64,000 bases of DNA from Thermoplasmata archaeon (GTDB taxonomy: Archaea; Thermoplasmatota; Thermoplasmata; Lutacidiplasmatales; UBA184), in assembly GCA_021817245.1 (NCBI GenBank), contig JAKAVQ010000009.1, positions 1-64,000 on the forward strand, written 5' to 3'. The translations under genes and the position numbers were made by a program. Positions 34,676 to 42,864 of this stretch are shown in pieces. Position 1 is the first letter of the stretch, and every line of letters begins with the position of its first letter. The notes under the pieces were generated by a model. The model saw nothing but the letters and a program-made list of their open reading frames with translations, made no database searches and was not told where the DNA came from.

Positions 34676-34760
34676 GCGGGGATTGCCAAGCTTGGCCAAA
34701 GGCGCCAGATTCAGGGTCTGGTCCCGTAGGGGTTCGTGGGTTCAAATCCCTCTCCCCGCA
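34676..34760 (+). tRNA. tRNA-Leu (anticodon CAG)
   Basis: 85 bases. Acceptor GCGGGGA pairs with TCCCCGC; the anticodon stem is CCAGA/TCTGG with loop TTCAGGG, anticodon CAG at 34712-34714, so leucine. A long variable arm (TCCCGTAGGGGTTCGTGG region) fits a class II tRNA, and the T loop is TTCAAAT. The 3' CCA is not encoded (the acceptor is followed by ACCC), as usual in archaea. No intron. A short minus-strand frame through the tRNA reading GEGFEPTNPYGTRP is a known annotation artefact and was not kept. Confidence 0.97.
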
Positions 34761-35224
34761 CCCACGCCCATTTGCCACAAGCCCCTTCTCCTCCTTCCCG
34801 ACCGGTCTGAGAATCCAGCAGCGCGTCCAGGAGTGGTTGGCGCTTCAGGGTCTGCGGGGCCAGCACGCCGATGGAACGGTCACATTCACCTCCAACGGTC
34901 GGACTCTTTCCGGCGGACCGCGACCGCTGGGGGGGGAGCGTTCCCGGGTACACGAGTGCCTACAGAGTGCTCCGGTCGATCGGCGGGGCGCGGTCGACCT
35001 TCTCGACCGCGCTCGACGTCGGACTCGCGTTGAGCGATGCTCCCGGGAGGAGCCCCTCCCCGCGTCGGGGCAGCGGACCGGCCGGCGCCTCGACCTGACG
35101 CCAAGTGATAGCGTCCCAGATCTCCCGCCGCTCGAGGATCCAGGGATCCGCGTCCCATCGAACCCGGTCTCATCCGAGCGTCGCTGAGGCCGATCGATCG
35201 ACGGAAGGTGTGCGCGGCCCCGCG
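34761..35224. other. Gap after tRNA-Leu with no supported gene
   Basis: 464 bases between the tRNA and the M1 peptidase stop. One plus-strand frame (from about 34837) reads LALQGLRGQHADGTVTFTS and then turns Arg-rich; another (34871-35098) contains VPGYTSAYRVLRSIGGARST. Neither resembles a known family, and both have weak codon structure, so they may be remnants of a decayed gene. No copy of the tRNA 3' end was seen that would mark an integration site. Confidence 0.4.
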
Positions 35225-37648
35225 TCAGCGAGCGCTCGCCGAGGGCCCCTCTCGGACCGCCTGACGGAGCCGCGCCGCGAGGCGCAACGACTCGAGGCCC
35301 TGCCGCGTCGCCTGTACCGCGTCGGCCGGCGGGTGGGCCACGAAGTACCGCTCGACCTCTCCGGGGGCATCGATCCCCAGGTCGGCGAGACCCGTCCTCA
35401 GGAAGATGCTCTGGAGCGGAGTACCGGCCCACAGCCGGGTGAGCTCCTCCGCATGGTCGCGGTACCATGCGAGGAGACCGGGTCGCGCGGTCGGGTTCCC
35501 GGTCATCGTGAGGAGGAGGTTCATGGCTTTGGAGGGATTGATCTCGGGACTGGGCACCATCGCGAGGACGTTCCGTGCGGTCGCGGGATCCGGCACGCTC
35601 GCGAGGGCGAGGACCATCTGGAGCCGCTCGGTGTCGTTCGTGGTCGCGCGGAGCCGGGCCACGAGCGGCTCGAACGCCTTGCCGCCCTCCCTCAGCGCGA
35701 AGGCGACCGCCACCGGACCCCGAAGCTCCGGGGAGAGGGCATCGAAGTTCGCGAAGCGGTCGGCGAGCGTGCGGGCGAACCCCGGATCGGCCCGCGCAAG
35801 CTCGAACGCGACGGTCTCCCGGAGCAACCGTGCACCCTCGGCCTCGTCCGGGCGCGGCTCGAGCCCGAGGCGGTCCCGCTGTGCGGCGAGGAACCTCCGA
35901 GCTGCGGCAAGGAAGTCGGGCACATCGTAGAGGGGACCCCGGAGGTCGCTGAGGCAGGCCACCAGGGTGCGGACGGGCAGGTCGGCCGCGAGCGGTGCGG
36001 AGATCTCGACCAGTTGCAGGAACTGTTCGAGGGACCGGAGGCCCGCGTACACCAGGGCGTGGGTGTCGACGATCACGCCCCACTGGTCGATCGGGTCGAG
36101 CGAACGGTATTCGTCGAGGAGGGCGCCGAAGAGCGGCGCGTCGAGATGGGTCCGGACAAACGCGGTCCGTCCGGGATTGATGCAGAGGCCCCGGGGGGAG
36201 GAGAGCGGCCGGACGAGCTCGGCCGACTCGAACAGCGTCGTGAAGCTCTCCCCGCCGGCCCGGACGGCCAGCGGGATCGGCCAGACGCCCGGCGATGGGG
36301 TCCCGTCGGCCCGGAACCGCTCCTGGCGCAACGTGAGGCGGCCGTCGGCCCAGCTCGCGTGGAGCACCGGATACCCTGGCCGCGTGATCCACTCGGAGAG
36401 GACGTGGGATACCGGGAGGTCGGAGACCCCGCTGAGAGCGTCCCACAGGTCCGCCGCGGTCGCGTTACCGTAGCGGTGGCGCTCGAGATACCGGGAGACC
36501 CCCTTGCGGAACGTCTCCTCGCCGAGATAGGCCTCGGTCATCCGGAGAACCGCGGCCCCCTTTCCGTATGTGATCTGGTCCGAGATCTCTCCGAGCGCTT
36601 CGACGGTATCGACCGGGACGTGGATCGGGTGCGTCGTGGTCAGCGCGTCCGCTTCCAGGGCGAGCCGAACGCGTCCGTTGAGGAAGGGGGTCCAGGAGTC
36701 CTCCTCCGGATACCGACGGGCGACGATCCGATGGCCGACGAACGTCGCAAAGCTCTCGTTGAGCCAGAAATCGTCCCACCCGACGGGCGTCACCAGGTTC
36801 CCGAACCACTGGTGCGCGATCTCGTGCGCCAAGGTCTGGAGGATGTTTCGGCGGGCAAGGGCGCTCGTCGTCGGGTCCACCAGAACGGCCGACTCCCGGA
36901 ACGCGATCGCTCCCCAATTCTCCATCGCCCCCGCCCAGAAGTCCTCGAGCGCCACGAGGTCGAGCTTCGGCAGAGGGTACGGCGCGCCGTAGTACTCCTC
37001 GTAGGCGGCGAGGAGCTCCGTCGCCCGCTCCGCACAGTACCGCCCCGCCACCGCGCGGCCCGGAGAGGCGGCAACGGTGACGGACCACCGGTCCCCCGGC
37101 ACGGTGAGCATGTCGAACGGCCCGACCCCGAGATACAGCAGATAGGCCGACATCGGGGGAGTCGGCTCGAAGACGATCTCCCGTCGACCGTCGATCGCGC
37201 GCTCCGAGCGGGCGGGCGTGTTGAAGATCGCCGCCAGGCCGGCTTCGACGGTGAGCGTAAGGTGGTAGACGGTTTTCACCGAAGGCCGCTCGAAGGCCGG
37301 TAGGAGGCGACCGGCCCCGGTCGGGAACAGCATCGTCGTGAGGACGTACCGCTCTCCCGCGGGCGAAGCGTAGAGCCCGACGAGCGACGACGGCGCGACC
37401 TCGCCGTGGTACACGATCGCGAGCCGGTGGGACCCGGGCGGGACCTCGGAGAACTCGATCGTACCGTGCGTCGGATCCTCGCGAAAGGAAACCGTCGCTC
37501 CGTCCAGCCTCGCGGAGTCGATGCCCAGTCCGCGCGCATCGATCGTGAGGGGGGCGGCCGAGTCCTCGATAGAGATCGAGACCTCCCCCGCGAACGCTTT
37601 CGCGGGGTACCGTACGTCCAGTCTCCAGTCCACACGGGTCACCTGCAT
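35225..37648 (-). CDS. M1-family zinc aminopeptidase (tricorn-factor-like)
   Basis: 807 residues from ATG 37648; upstream frame to 37948 is Ser/Gly/Arg-rich and unlikely coding. N-terminal beta saddle (TRVDWRLDVRYPAKAFAGEV), exopeptidase motif GAMENWG, zinc site HEIAHQWFGN (H275, H279) with NESFA Glu 19 residues on, and the helical C-terminal domain. It matches tricorn interacting factors F2/F3 in size and layout. It removes N-terminal amino acids from peptides in the cytoplasm, probably completing protein or peptide breakdown; imported peptides from the Opp-type system would be natural substrates. No partner gene adjacent. Confidence 0.95.
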   Translation of the reverse strand: MQVTRVDWRLDVRYPAKAFAGEVSISIEDSAAPLTIDARGLGIDSARLDGATVSFREDPTHGTIEFSEVPPGSHRLAIVYHGEVAPSSLVGLYASPAGERYVLTTMLFPTGAGRLLPAFERPSVKTVYHLTLTVEAGLAAIFNTPARSERAIDGRREIVFEPTPPMSAYLLYLGVGPFDMLTVPGDRWSVTVAASPGRAVAGRYCAERATELLAAYEEYYGAPYPLPKLDLVALEDFWAGAMENWGAIAFRESAVLVDPTTSALARRNILQTLAHEIAHQWFGNLVTPVGWDDFWLNESFATFVGHRIVARRYPEEDSWTPFLNGRVRLALEADALTTTHPIHVPVDTVEALGEISDQITYGKGAAVLRMTEAYLGEETFRKGVSRYLERHRYGNATAADLWDALSGVSDLPVSHVLSEWITRPGYPVLHASWADGRLTLRQERFRADGTPSPGVWPIPLAVRAGGESFTTLFESAELVRPLSSPRGLCINPGRTAFVRTHLDAPLFGALLDEYRSLDPIDQWGVIVDTHALVYAGLRSLEQFLQLVEISAPLAADLPVRTLVACLSDLRGPLYDVPDFLAAARRFLAAQRDRLGLEPRPDEAEGARLLRETVAFELARADPGFARTLADRFANFDALSPELRGPVAVAFALREGGKAFEPLVARLRATTNDTERLQMVLALASVPDPATARNVLAMVPSPEINPSKAMNLLLTMTGNPTARPGLLAWYRDHAEELTRLWAGTPLQSIFLRTGLADLGIDAPGEVERYFVAHPPADAVQATRQGLESLRLAARLRQAVREGPSASAR

Positions 37649-38307
37649 GCGGATCACCACTCCCGCCGGGGAGATAGCGACAGGGACCCGGCCGCTTCCC
37701 GGCTGCCTCGGCCCCCTCAGCAGGGCGCTGGGCCCCACCCCCCTCGGCTTCGCTTCGACCCGGGGGCGTACGTCCACGACCGAAGGAAGAACTCCCCCGG
37801 CGGATCCGAGGATACCTTGCGCCCCTCCACCGGAACTCGGCTCGCTCACCCCGATCCGAGCCTTCCATCGGAAGCGCGTCGAGGACGCGCAGGAGACGGT
37901 CGCCGAACTCGGGATGCCGTCGGCGTCCTCGCCGCGGAGACGGCGCACGGCTCGGTCCCCGACGCTTCTCGTTCGTGCGGACGATCCGAAGACCGCGAGC
38001 CGGAACTTCTCTACGACATCGGAATCGCGGTTATCCGGAACCGGCCTCCGGTCGTGCAGATCTCACAAGTAACCGCGGGCGCTATCGAACGCCGGGTCCG
38101 AATGCACTTCGCCGAGGAGACCAGGATTTCCGACCCGCCGCCCGTGGGCACCCCCGAGACCATCGGGAACGATCCCGTTCGTCACCGTTCGCTCGACCGA
38201 AGGGTAGGGCGCCGTGAGGAGGTTCGTCTTCGCTTCGCAACGCACGGCCGGCCCACGTGCAGCCATCGAGGATTCTCCGCGACCCGGCAATCCGTAGCGC
38301 GAGGTCG
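37649..38307. other. 659-base gap without a supported gene
   Basis: Several long open frames exist on both strands, but all are Arg/Pro/Ser-rich without a recognisable domain or good start signal. An in-frame extension of the peptidase (to 37948) is the longest. No convincing TATA box, RNA gene or hairpin cluster was identified; the G+C-rich sequence simply lacks stops. Confidence 0.45.
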
Positions 38308-39255
38308 ATGAGGACGGGGGCGAGCCCGAGCTCCCCGCGCCGTCGGAGCGCCGAGCTCCCCTCCCCTCGCCCGGCCGAGCGGGCGCGGCCCTCTCGCGAC
38401 CCCCGGTTCCTCCGGGCGCTCCGGGACGTTGACCCGGAACTCTCCCGGCTACTGAAGAAGGTCCCCCTCGACGCGCGTCCGCCCCTCGCGCCGGAATGGA
38501 TGCGCTGCGAGATGCTCGAGCGGCACCGGCTGCTCGAGGAGGCGAGGATCCTCCCGGGAACGACCGTGCTCGAGGTCGGGGCCGGCCCCCACGCCCTCAC
38601 CACGGTGCCTCTCGCGTTCGCCGTAGGGCCGGGAGGGCGAGCGATCGTGACCGAGCGAGCGCGCTGGGGACGGTTCCGGGAGATCATCGATGCGAGCGGC
38701 CTCGGAGACCGCCTCCGTCCGATCACCTGCGACGCGCGTCGGCTTCCGCTACGACCCGATTCGGTCGACCTCACGGTCTGTGTCCACGCGGTCCGCTCCC
38801 TTGTGGACGAAGCGGGAATGCGCCGTGTCTTCCGGGAAATGCTCCGCGTGGCACCCCGGCTCTTCGTCGCGGAAACGCTGCCGATCGCGCGCTCGGACGC
38901 GCAGCGCGCTCATCTCGCGATGTACGACCTACGGGAACCGGTCTTCGAGGCGACGACCGGCCGCAAGGACGACCTCCACTACCTACCGCTCGAACGACTC
39001 GAACGACTGATCGAGGGGGCGGGGGGCACGATCGAACGGAGAGGGGTCCTGGAGCCTGACCTTCCGCACGCCCTGGCCTACTTCCCACTGACGTTGGTGG
39101 AGGCGATTCCGGTGGCCCGGACCCGCTCCGCCCTGCGCGCCCGCTGGCGCTCGGCCCGCCGCTCGGCCGCACGGTTCGGGACGGACCACCCTCCGGTAGG
39201 ATTCCTCAGCGCCCTCCGACGGCCCCCCTTGCACATCCGTCGCGCCGGTAGGTGA
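38308..39255 (+). CDS. SAM-dependent methyltransferase-like protein
   Basis: 315 residues from ATG 38308. After a ~60-residue basic N-terminus, motif I TTVLEVGAGPHALTTVPLAF is followed by AIVTERARWG, ITCDARRLPLRPDSVDLTVC (motif II/III) and MRRVFREMLRVAPRLFVAETLP. This is the typical class I methyltransferase fold. Motif I departs a little (GAGPHA rather than GxGxGxh). The final 60 residues are basic, suggesting nucleic acid or anionic binding. Substrate unknown. Confidence 0.75.
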   Translation: MRTGASPSSPRRRSAELPSPRPAERARPSRDPRFLRALRDVDPELSRLLKKVPLDARPPLAPEWMRCEMLERHRLLEEARILPGTTVLEVGAGPHALTTVPLAFAVGPGGRAIVTERARWGRFREIIDASGLGDRLRPITCDARRLPLRPDSVDLTVCVHAVRSLVDEAGMRRVFREMLRVAPRLFVAETLPIARSDAQRAHLAMYDLREPVFEATTGRKDDLHYLPLERLERLIEGAGGTIERRGVLEPDLPHALAYFPLTLVEAIPVARTRSALRARWRSARRSAARFGTDHPPVGFLSALRRPPLHIRRAGR

Positions 39256-39391
39256 AGGAGCCCTTGTCGCGAACGCGGCGCAGTCGCGTTCCCCCGGACA
39301 GTTGCAGCTCCCCGGTGCGGGAGCGAGCGCGCAAGCCCGTCGGGAGCGCGGAAGGAGTCGGAACACCGCCGGGGGGGAGGCGCCAGTGCCT

Positions 39392-40090
39392 CTATGCGAC
39401 GGCGGCTCGGAGAAGTCCGGCCACGAGCGGATGGGGACGCTCGAAACTCGAGCTTACCTGCGGCACGAACAGAGTTCCCAGGAAGAACGGATGCCGCTCG
39501 ATCTCCATGATCCGCACCTCGCCGTTCCGATCGATCCCCGAGACGCGGAACCCACCCTGCTCGATCTCCCGCCGTCGCGCGGGATTCAATCCAAAATTGC
39601 AGAAGAAGCGCTCCTCGGACCGCGCGGCCTCGAAGATCGCCCGGGCGCGCGTCCCCGGCAGGATCTCCACGGTTTCCTGACGGCCGACCAGCGAGCAGGA
39701 GAGCCGGGTGACGAAGAGGTTGGGCCCCTCCGGGTGCTCCTCTTCGTGCTCCGCGTCGTAGATGCCGAGGACATTCCGGGCATACTCGACGATCATATGC
39801 TGGAAACCCCCGCAGGTGCCCAGGATCGGAACACGGTTCTCGCGGGCCCAGCGGATCGCCCCGAGCGCACCGGCCGCCGAGTGATACGGGCTCCCGGGAG
39901 CGATCACGAGCGCGCGGTACTCTCCGAGGAGGGCCCCGTCCTCCGCGAGCCGCTCGGTAGGGAGCCAGTCGACCTCGATCGAGAGGCCGTCTCCACGCTC
40001 GAGCTCCCGGAATGCGCTCTCGGTGGCGAGGTGTTCCTGATTCTCAGGGTCGCGGTCGCCGACGACCCCCAGGGACACCGACCGCGGCAT
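39392..40090 (-). CDS. CTP synthase C-terminal-domain-like glutamine amidotransferase homologue
   Basis: 232 residues, ATG start. Class I amidotransferase fold resembling the glutaminase half of CTP synthase: VIAPGSPYHSAAGALGAIRWARE, nucleophile region GTCGGFQHMIVEYARNVLGI (C93), HPFFLGTLFVPQVSSSFERPHPL near the end. In true CTP synthase the last motif is QFHPEF; here the position of the catalytic His-Glu reads LFVPQ, so two of three triad residues are missing. It matches a known group of stand-alone CTP-synthase-C-terminus-related proteins with uncertain activity. No synthetase domain is attached. Confidence 0.8.
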   Translation of the reverse strand: MPRSVSLGVVGDRDPENQEHLATESAFRELERGDGLSIEVDWLPTERLAEDGALLGEYRALVIAPGSPYHSAAGALGAIRWARENRVPILGTCGGFQHMIVEYARNVLGIYDAEHEEEHPEGPNLFVTRLSCSLVGRQETVEILPGTRARAIFEAARSEERFFCNFGLNPARRREIEQGGFRVSGIDRNGEVRIMEIERHPFFLGTLFVPQVSSSFERPHPLVAGLLRAAVA

Positions 40091-40190
40091 GGGGCGGTAT
40101 TTGCCCGAAGGAAATAAGCGCGGTGAGGTCCGTCGCTCACGGCCCGACCGGACCGACCGCCACGCCGTGGAGATCTACCCCCCTCGGTCG

Positions 40191-40200
40191 CAGGTATATC
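40191..40200 (+). promoter_or_regulatory. TATA element for the DUF393 gene
   Basis: CAGGTATATC, 34-43 bases upstream of ATG 40234. Confidence 0.45.
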
Positions 40201-40233
40201 GTACCGCGGCCCTCCCGATATGGGTCGCACACG

Positions 40234-40617
40234 ATGTCCCCGGAAGCCGCCCGGCTCTTCTACGACCCCCGCTGTGGACCGTGCGCGCTCTTCGCGCGGG
40301 TCAGCGCGCGGCTCGGGGGATCACGACTGCGCTCCCTCCCCTACGACGAAGCCGAGGCCACCCGGGACCTGGGGGACCTCGACGAGGAGACCCGGTTCGC
40401 CTACGCGCATCTGGTCGACGATCGCGGTCGAAGTTCGGGCTCCGCCATCATGCCCCCCCTGGTGAAGGTCTGCCTGGGCGAGACCGCCGGCCGACTCGTC
40501 CTGCAGGTCGCCCCGCTCGACCGGGCCCTTCGTTGGACGTACGACCGGTTCTGGAACTACCGCCGGACGCACGGCTGTGCCGCGACCTCCGCCGTGCCGG
40601 ACGGGTTCGCGCCCTAG
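40234..40617 (+). CDS. DUF393/DCC-like thiol-disulfide oxidoreductase family protein
   Basis: 127 residues, ATG start. Near the N-terminus LFYDPRCGPCALFARVSARLGG carries the D-x-x-C-x-x-C signature of DUF393 proteins, followed by LRSLPYDEAEA and the aromatic C-terminal RWTYDRFWNYRRTHGCAA. Family members are small cytoplasmic proteins with a thioredoxin-like fold and unknown partners. A TATA element at 40191 precedes the gene. Its 3' end overlaps the tail of the convergent VOC-family gene. Confidence 0.75.
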   Translation: MSPEAARLFYDPRCGPCALFARVSARLGGSRLRSLPYDEAEATRDLGDLDEETRFAYAHLVDDRGRSSGSAIMPPLVKVCLGETAGRLVLQVAPLDRALRWTYDRFWNYRRTHGCAATSAVPDGFAP

Positions 40618-41104
40618 CGCCGACCTTCGGTGCCGCGTCGGGTCGCGCTCGCCCGTTCCGAGCCGTGGTTGGGCCGGTCCGGACCCCGGGGATCCCGCGG
40701 CCGGTGAACATCGTTCGGCGCTCGACCAGGCAGAGCTTGTTGCCGAACGGGTCCTGAAGGTAGAACGATCGCTCTCCCCACGGCCGGACCGCGATCGGAT
40801 CGAGGATCGTCGCCCCCGCGTCGAGGGCCCGCGACCACGCCGGCGATAGATCGTCCACCGCGAGGTAGAGATGATCGGGATTCGGGCCGAGGTCGAAGGG
40901 GTCGGTGTCGGCCCGCGGGTCGAAGCAGGCGAGGATCGTGCCTCCGCAGTCGAAGTAGTGGCGACCGCTCGAGACCCTCGTGCCCGCGAGCCCGAGAAGA
41001 CACGAGTAGAACCGCTCGGCCTTCTCGATGTCGGTCACCGGGACGACCACCCGGAAGAGGGTCGGGACGTCCGGGCGACCCCCGTGAGGCCGAGGCGCGG
41101 TCAC
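40448..41104 (-). CDS. VOC (glyoxalase/bleomycin resistance/dioxygenase) family protein
   Basis: 218 residues, GTG start. The first ~130 residues form one VOC domain: FRVVVPVTDIEKAERFYSCLLGL at the start, HLYLAVDDLSPAWSRALDAGA and ERSFYLQDPFGNKLCLVE. The remaining ~85 residues are Arg/Pro/Gly-rich, antisense to the DUF393 gene for 170 bases, and probably not a folded domain; a lost stop or frameshift beyond CLVERRTMF is possible. VOC proteins bind a divalent metal and act as isomerases, dioxygenases or antibiotic-binding proteins; activity not deducible. Confidence 0.75.
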   Translation of the reverse strand: MTAPRPHGGRPDVPTLFRVVVPVTDIEKAERFYSCLLGLAGTRVSSGRHYFDCGGTILACFDPRADTDPFDLGPNPDHLYLAVDDLSPAWSRALDAGATILDPIAVRPWGERSFYLQDPFGNKLCLVERRTMFTGRGIPGVRTGPTTARNGRARPDAAPKVGARARTRPARRRSRHSRASGGSSRTGRTSNEGPGRAGRPAGRVGRRSRPGRPSPGGA

Positions 41105-41319
41105 GGGCCCCGGGAGTCCTTCGAGGGGAAAGAGCCCGCCCTCGTTCGATCGGGGGCGCGTGGCCGGTCCTGCCGCTCCTGCGCGAATAGGCCGCGACCG
41201 ACGTCGTCCCCCCTGCGGGGCGTCCCCCTCCCGCAGGATCCCGGCTCGGGACCGCCGGCACGCCTCCGCAGGAGGAGACTGCCGCCAGGGTTTCCACCTA
41301 CCTAATTTTTAGTGTATAC

Positions 41320-41338
41320 CTTATATCGGAGGTCCTCC
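41320..41338 (+). promoter_or_regulatory. TATA box and palindrome before the DtxR-type gene
   Basis: CTTATAT-like element at 41320-41326 lies 24-30 bases before the GTG at 41350, a leaderless arrangement. Directly after it, GGAGGTCCTCC at 41328-41338 is a perfect 5-1-5 inverted repeat between TATA box and start, well placed for a repressor. GTATAC at 41314-41319 is a second palindrome on the upstream side. Confidence 0.5.
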
Positions 41339-41349
41339 CTAGGGGATCC

Positions 41350-41778
41350 GTGGAGGATCTCCAGCGGTTGACCCGCCGACAGCTCGACGCCCTCCGGTCG
41401 ATCCGCCTCGGAGAGACCGAGGCCCAGGGCGTGTCGCTCAACGAGATTGCGGAGGTCCTCCGCGTGCGTCCTCCGTCCGCGCTCGAGCACGTCACGGCGC
41501 TCGAACGCCTCGGTCTGGTCGACCGCTACCGGGGGAAGTCCCGTCTCACCCCGCGGGGTCGGAAGTGCGAGGCCGAGTATCAGCGGCATCACCGGGTGGC
41601 GGAGCACATGTTCGCCCGGCTGGGCTTCCCGACCACCGAGCTCTGCGCGGCCGCACGCGAGGTCGATCTGGCCCTCGACCACCGGACGGTGGAGCGGCTC
41701 TGCCGCGTCGGCGGACACCCGGCGGTGTGCCCGCACGGCGAGCCGATCCCCCCGTGTCCGGAGCGCCGCACGCGGTGA
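41350..41778 (+). CDS. DtxR-family metal-dependent transcriptional regulator
   Basis: 142 residues, GTG start. Winged helix (LTRRQLDALRSIRLGETEAQG, SLNEIAEVLRVRPPSALEHV, LERLGLVDRYRGKSRLTPRG) followed by the metal-binding/dimerisation part with HHRVAEHMF, LCAAAREVDLALD and the signature GGHPAVCPHGEPIP. The C-terminal SH3-like domain is absent, as in MntR-type members. It should repress in the presence of Fe2+, Mn2+ or another divalent metal. Starts 13 bases before the permease gene end-to-end, so the two form an operon. Confidence 0.9.
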   Translation: MEDLQRLTRRQLDALRSIRLGETEAQGVSLNEIAEVLRVRPPSALEHVTALERLGLVDRYRGKSRLTPRGRKCEAEYQRHHRVAEHMFARLGFPTTELCAAAREVDLALDHRTVERLCRVGGHPAVCPHGEPIPPCPERRTR

Positions 41779-41790
41779 GGGGGCCGAGAG

Positions 41791-42786
41791 ATGGTCGACC
41801 TCTCGTTCCTGTTCAACCCACCGGTCGGGCTCTCGATCCCGATCGTGCTCGGGATCGCGGTCGTCCTCGGGCTGCTGCACGGGGCGACGCCGGACGAGCA
41901 TACCTGGCCGATCACGTTCAGCTACTCGATCGGGAGCTACAGCAGCCGGGGCGGCATGAAGGCCGGGCTCGTCTTCTCGAGCGGGTTCACGCTGCAGCGA
42001 TCGATCCTGACCACCCTCGGCTACCTTGGCCTGGCCGAGTTCTACACCGTGTACAACCTCGACGGCCCGATCTACATCGTGGTGGGGATCGTGATGTTCG
42101 CGGCCGGCTGGTACCTCCTTCGTGGATCCGACATCCATCTGCCCTTCGACCACCTCATGGAACGTGCGTTCGGCCGGTTCTTCCCGGATCACACGCACCA
42201 CCGGACGGCCGCGGAGCGCCCGGACGGTCTCGACGAGGAGCTTCGTCCCGTCCCGCTCCGGATGGCGGCGATCCACGGGTTCGTCGCGGGCTGGGGCTTT
42301 GGAGCGTACGCCACGATCATCGTCTTCCTGCTGGCCCCCCACATGCCCAACGCCGGCTGGGCCGCGCTTGTCGGGGCGATGTTCGGTATCGGCACCATGC
42401 TCATGCAGATGATCATGGGGGCGGTGTTCGCCCGGCTCGCGCGACTGAAGAAGCTCACCCACCGGCAGGTTCAACGCGTGGGACGATCCACCGCGGCCCG
42501 CACGCTCTACGTCGGAGGGCTCGCGTTCGCGGCGATCGGCGCGCTCATCGTGGCCGCACCGGCGCTCGACTCGATGGCGATCTCCACGGGCAGCCCGATC
42601 CCGAACCTCGATTCCCTCGGCGTCGCGTTCGTGCTCATCGTGACCGTGGTCGGGTTCATTGGGGGCTACAACCTCTGGACGGCGTACCGCGAGGTCCGAG
42701 GCCCTCCCGCTTCCGATCCACCGACCTCGGCGACGGATCCCGCCGGCGACCCGGACGGGGACGGACGACCGGCGTTGCGCTCGTGA
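41791..42786 (+). CDS. Metal permease of the NiCoT/UreH-like superfamily
   Basis: 331 residues, ATG start, 13 bases after the DtxR-type gene. Six or more membrane helices with GLLHGATPDEHTWP near residue 27-40, comparable to the HxxxxD/H signatures by which nickel/cobalt and related permeases bind metal. A His-rich loop HTHHRTAAERP lies around residue 133. The pairing with a metal-sensing repressor supports a role in divalent metal uptake or efflux. The C-terminal ~30 residues are an acidic, disordered tail. Confidence 0.75.
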   Translation: MVDLSFLFNPPVGLSIPIVLGIAVVLGLLHGATPDEHTWPITFSYSIGSYSSRGGMKAGLVFSSGFTLQRSILTTLGYLGLAEFYTVYNLDGPIYIVVGIVMFAAGWYLLRGSDIHLPFDHLMERAFGRFFPDHTHHRTAAERPDGLDEELRPVPLRMAAIHGFVAGWGFGAYATIIVFLLAPHMPNAGWAALVGAMFGIGTMLMQMIMGAVFARLARLKKLTHRQVQRVGRSTAARTLYVGGLAFAAIGALIVAAPALDSMAISTGSPIPNLDSLGVAFVLIVTVVGFIGGYNLWTAYREVRGPPASDPPTSATDPAGDPDGDGRPALRS

Positions 42787-42864
42787 TCGGTCGGTTGCGC
42801 CCTTCGCCCGTATCGAGTTGAGCGGCCGCGCCACGGCATCCCGCGCTCCGCTTCGATCGAAGCC

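Noticed and set aside
34711-34953. Minus-strand frame reading through tRNA-Leu with GEGFEPTNPYGTRP
   Set aside because: This is the antisense of a tRNA and a well-known false gene in automatic annotation.
37649-37948. N-terminal extension of the M1 peptidase
   Set aside because: The family begins near TRVDWRLDV; the extension has low complexity and a good ATG is available at 37648.
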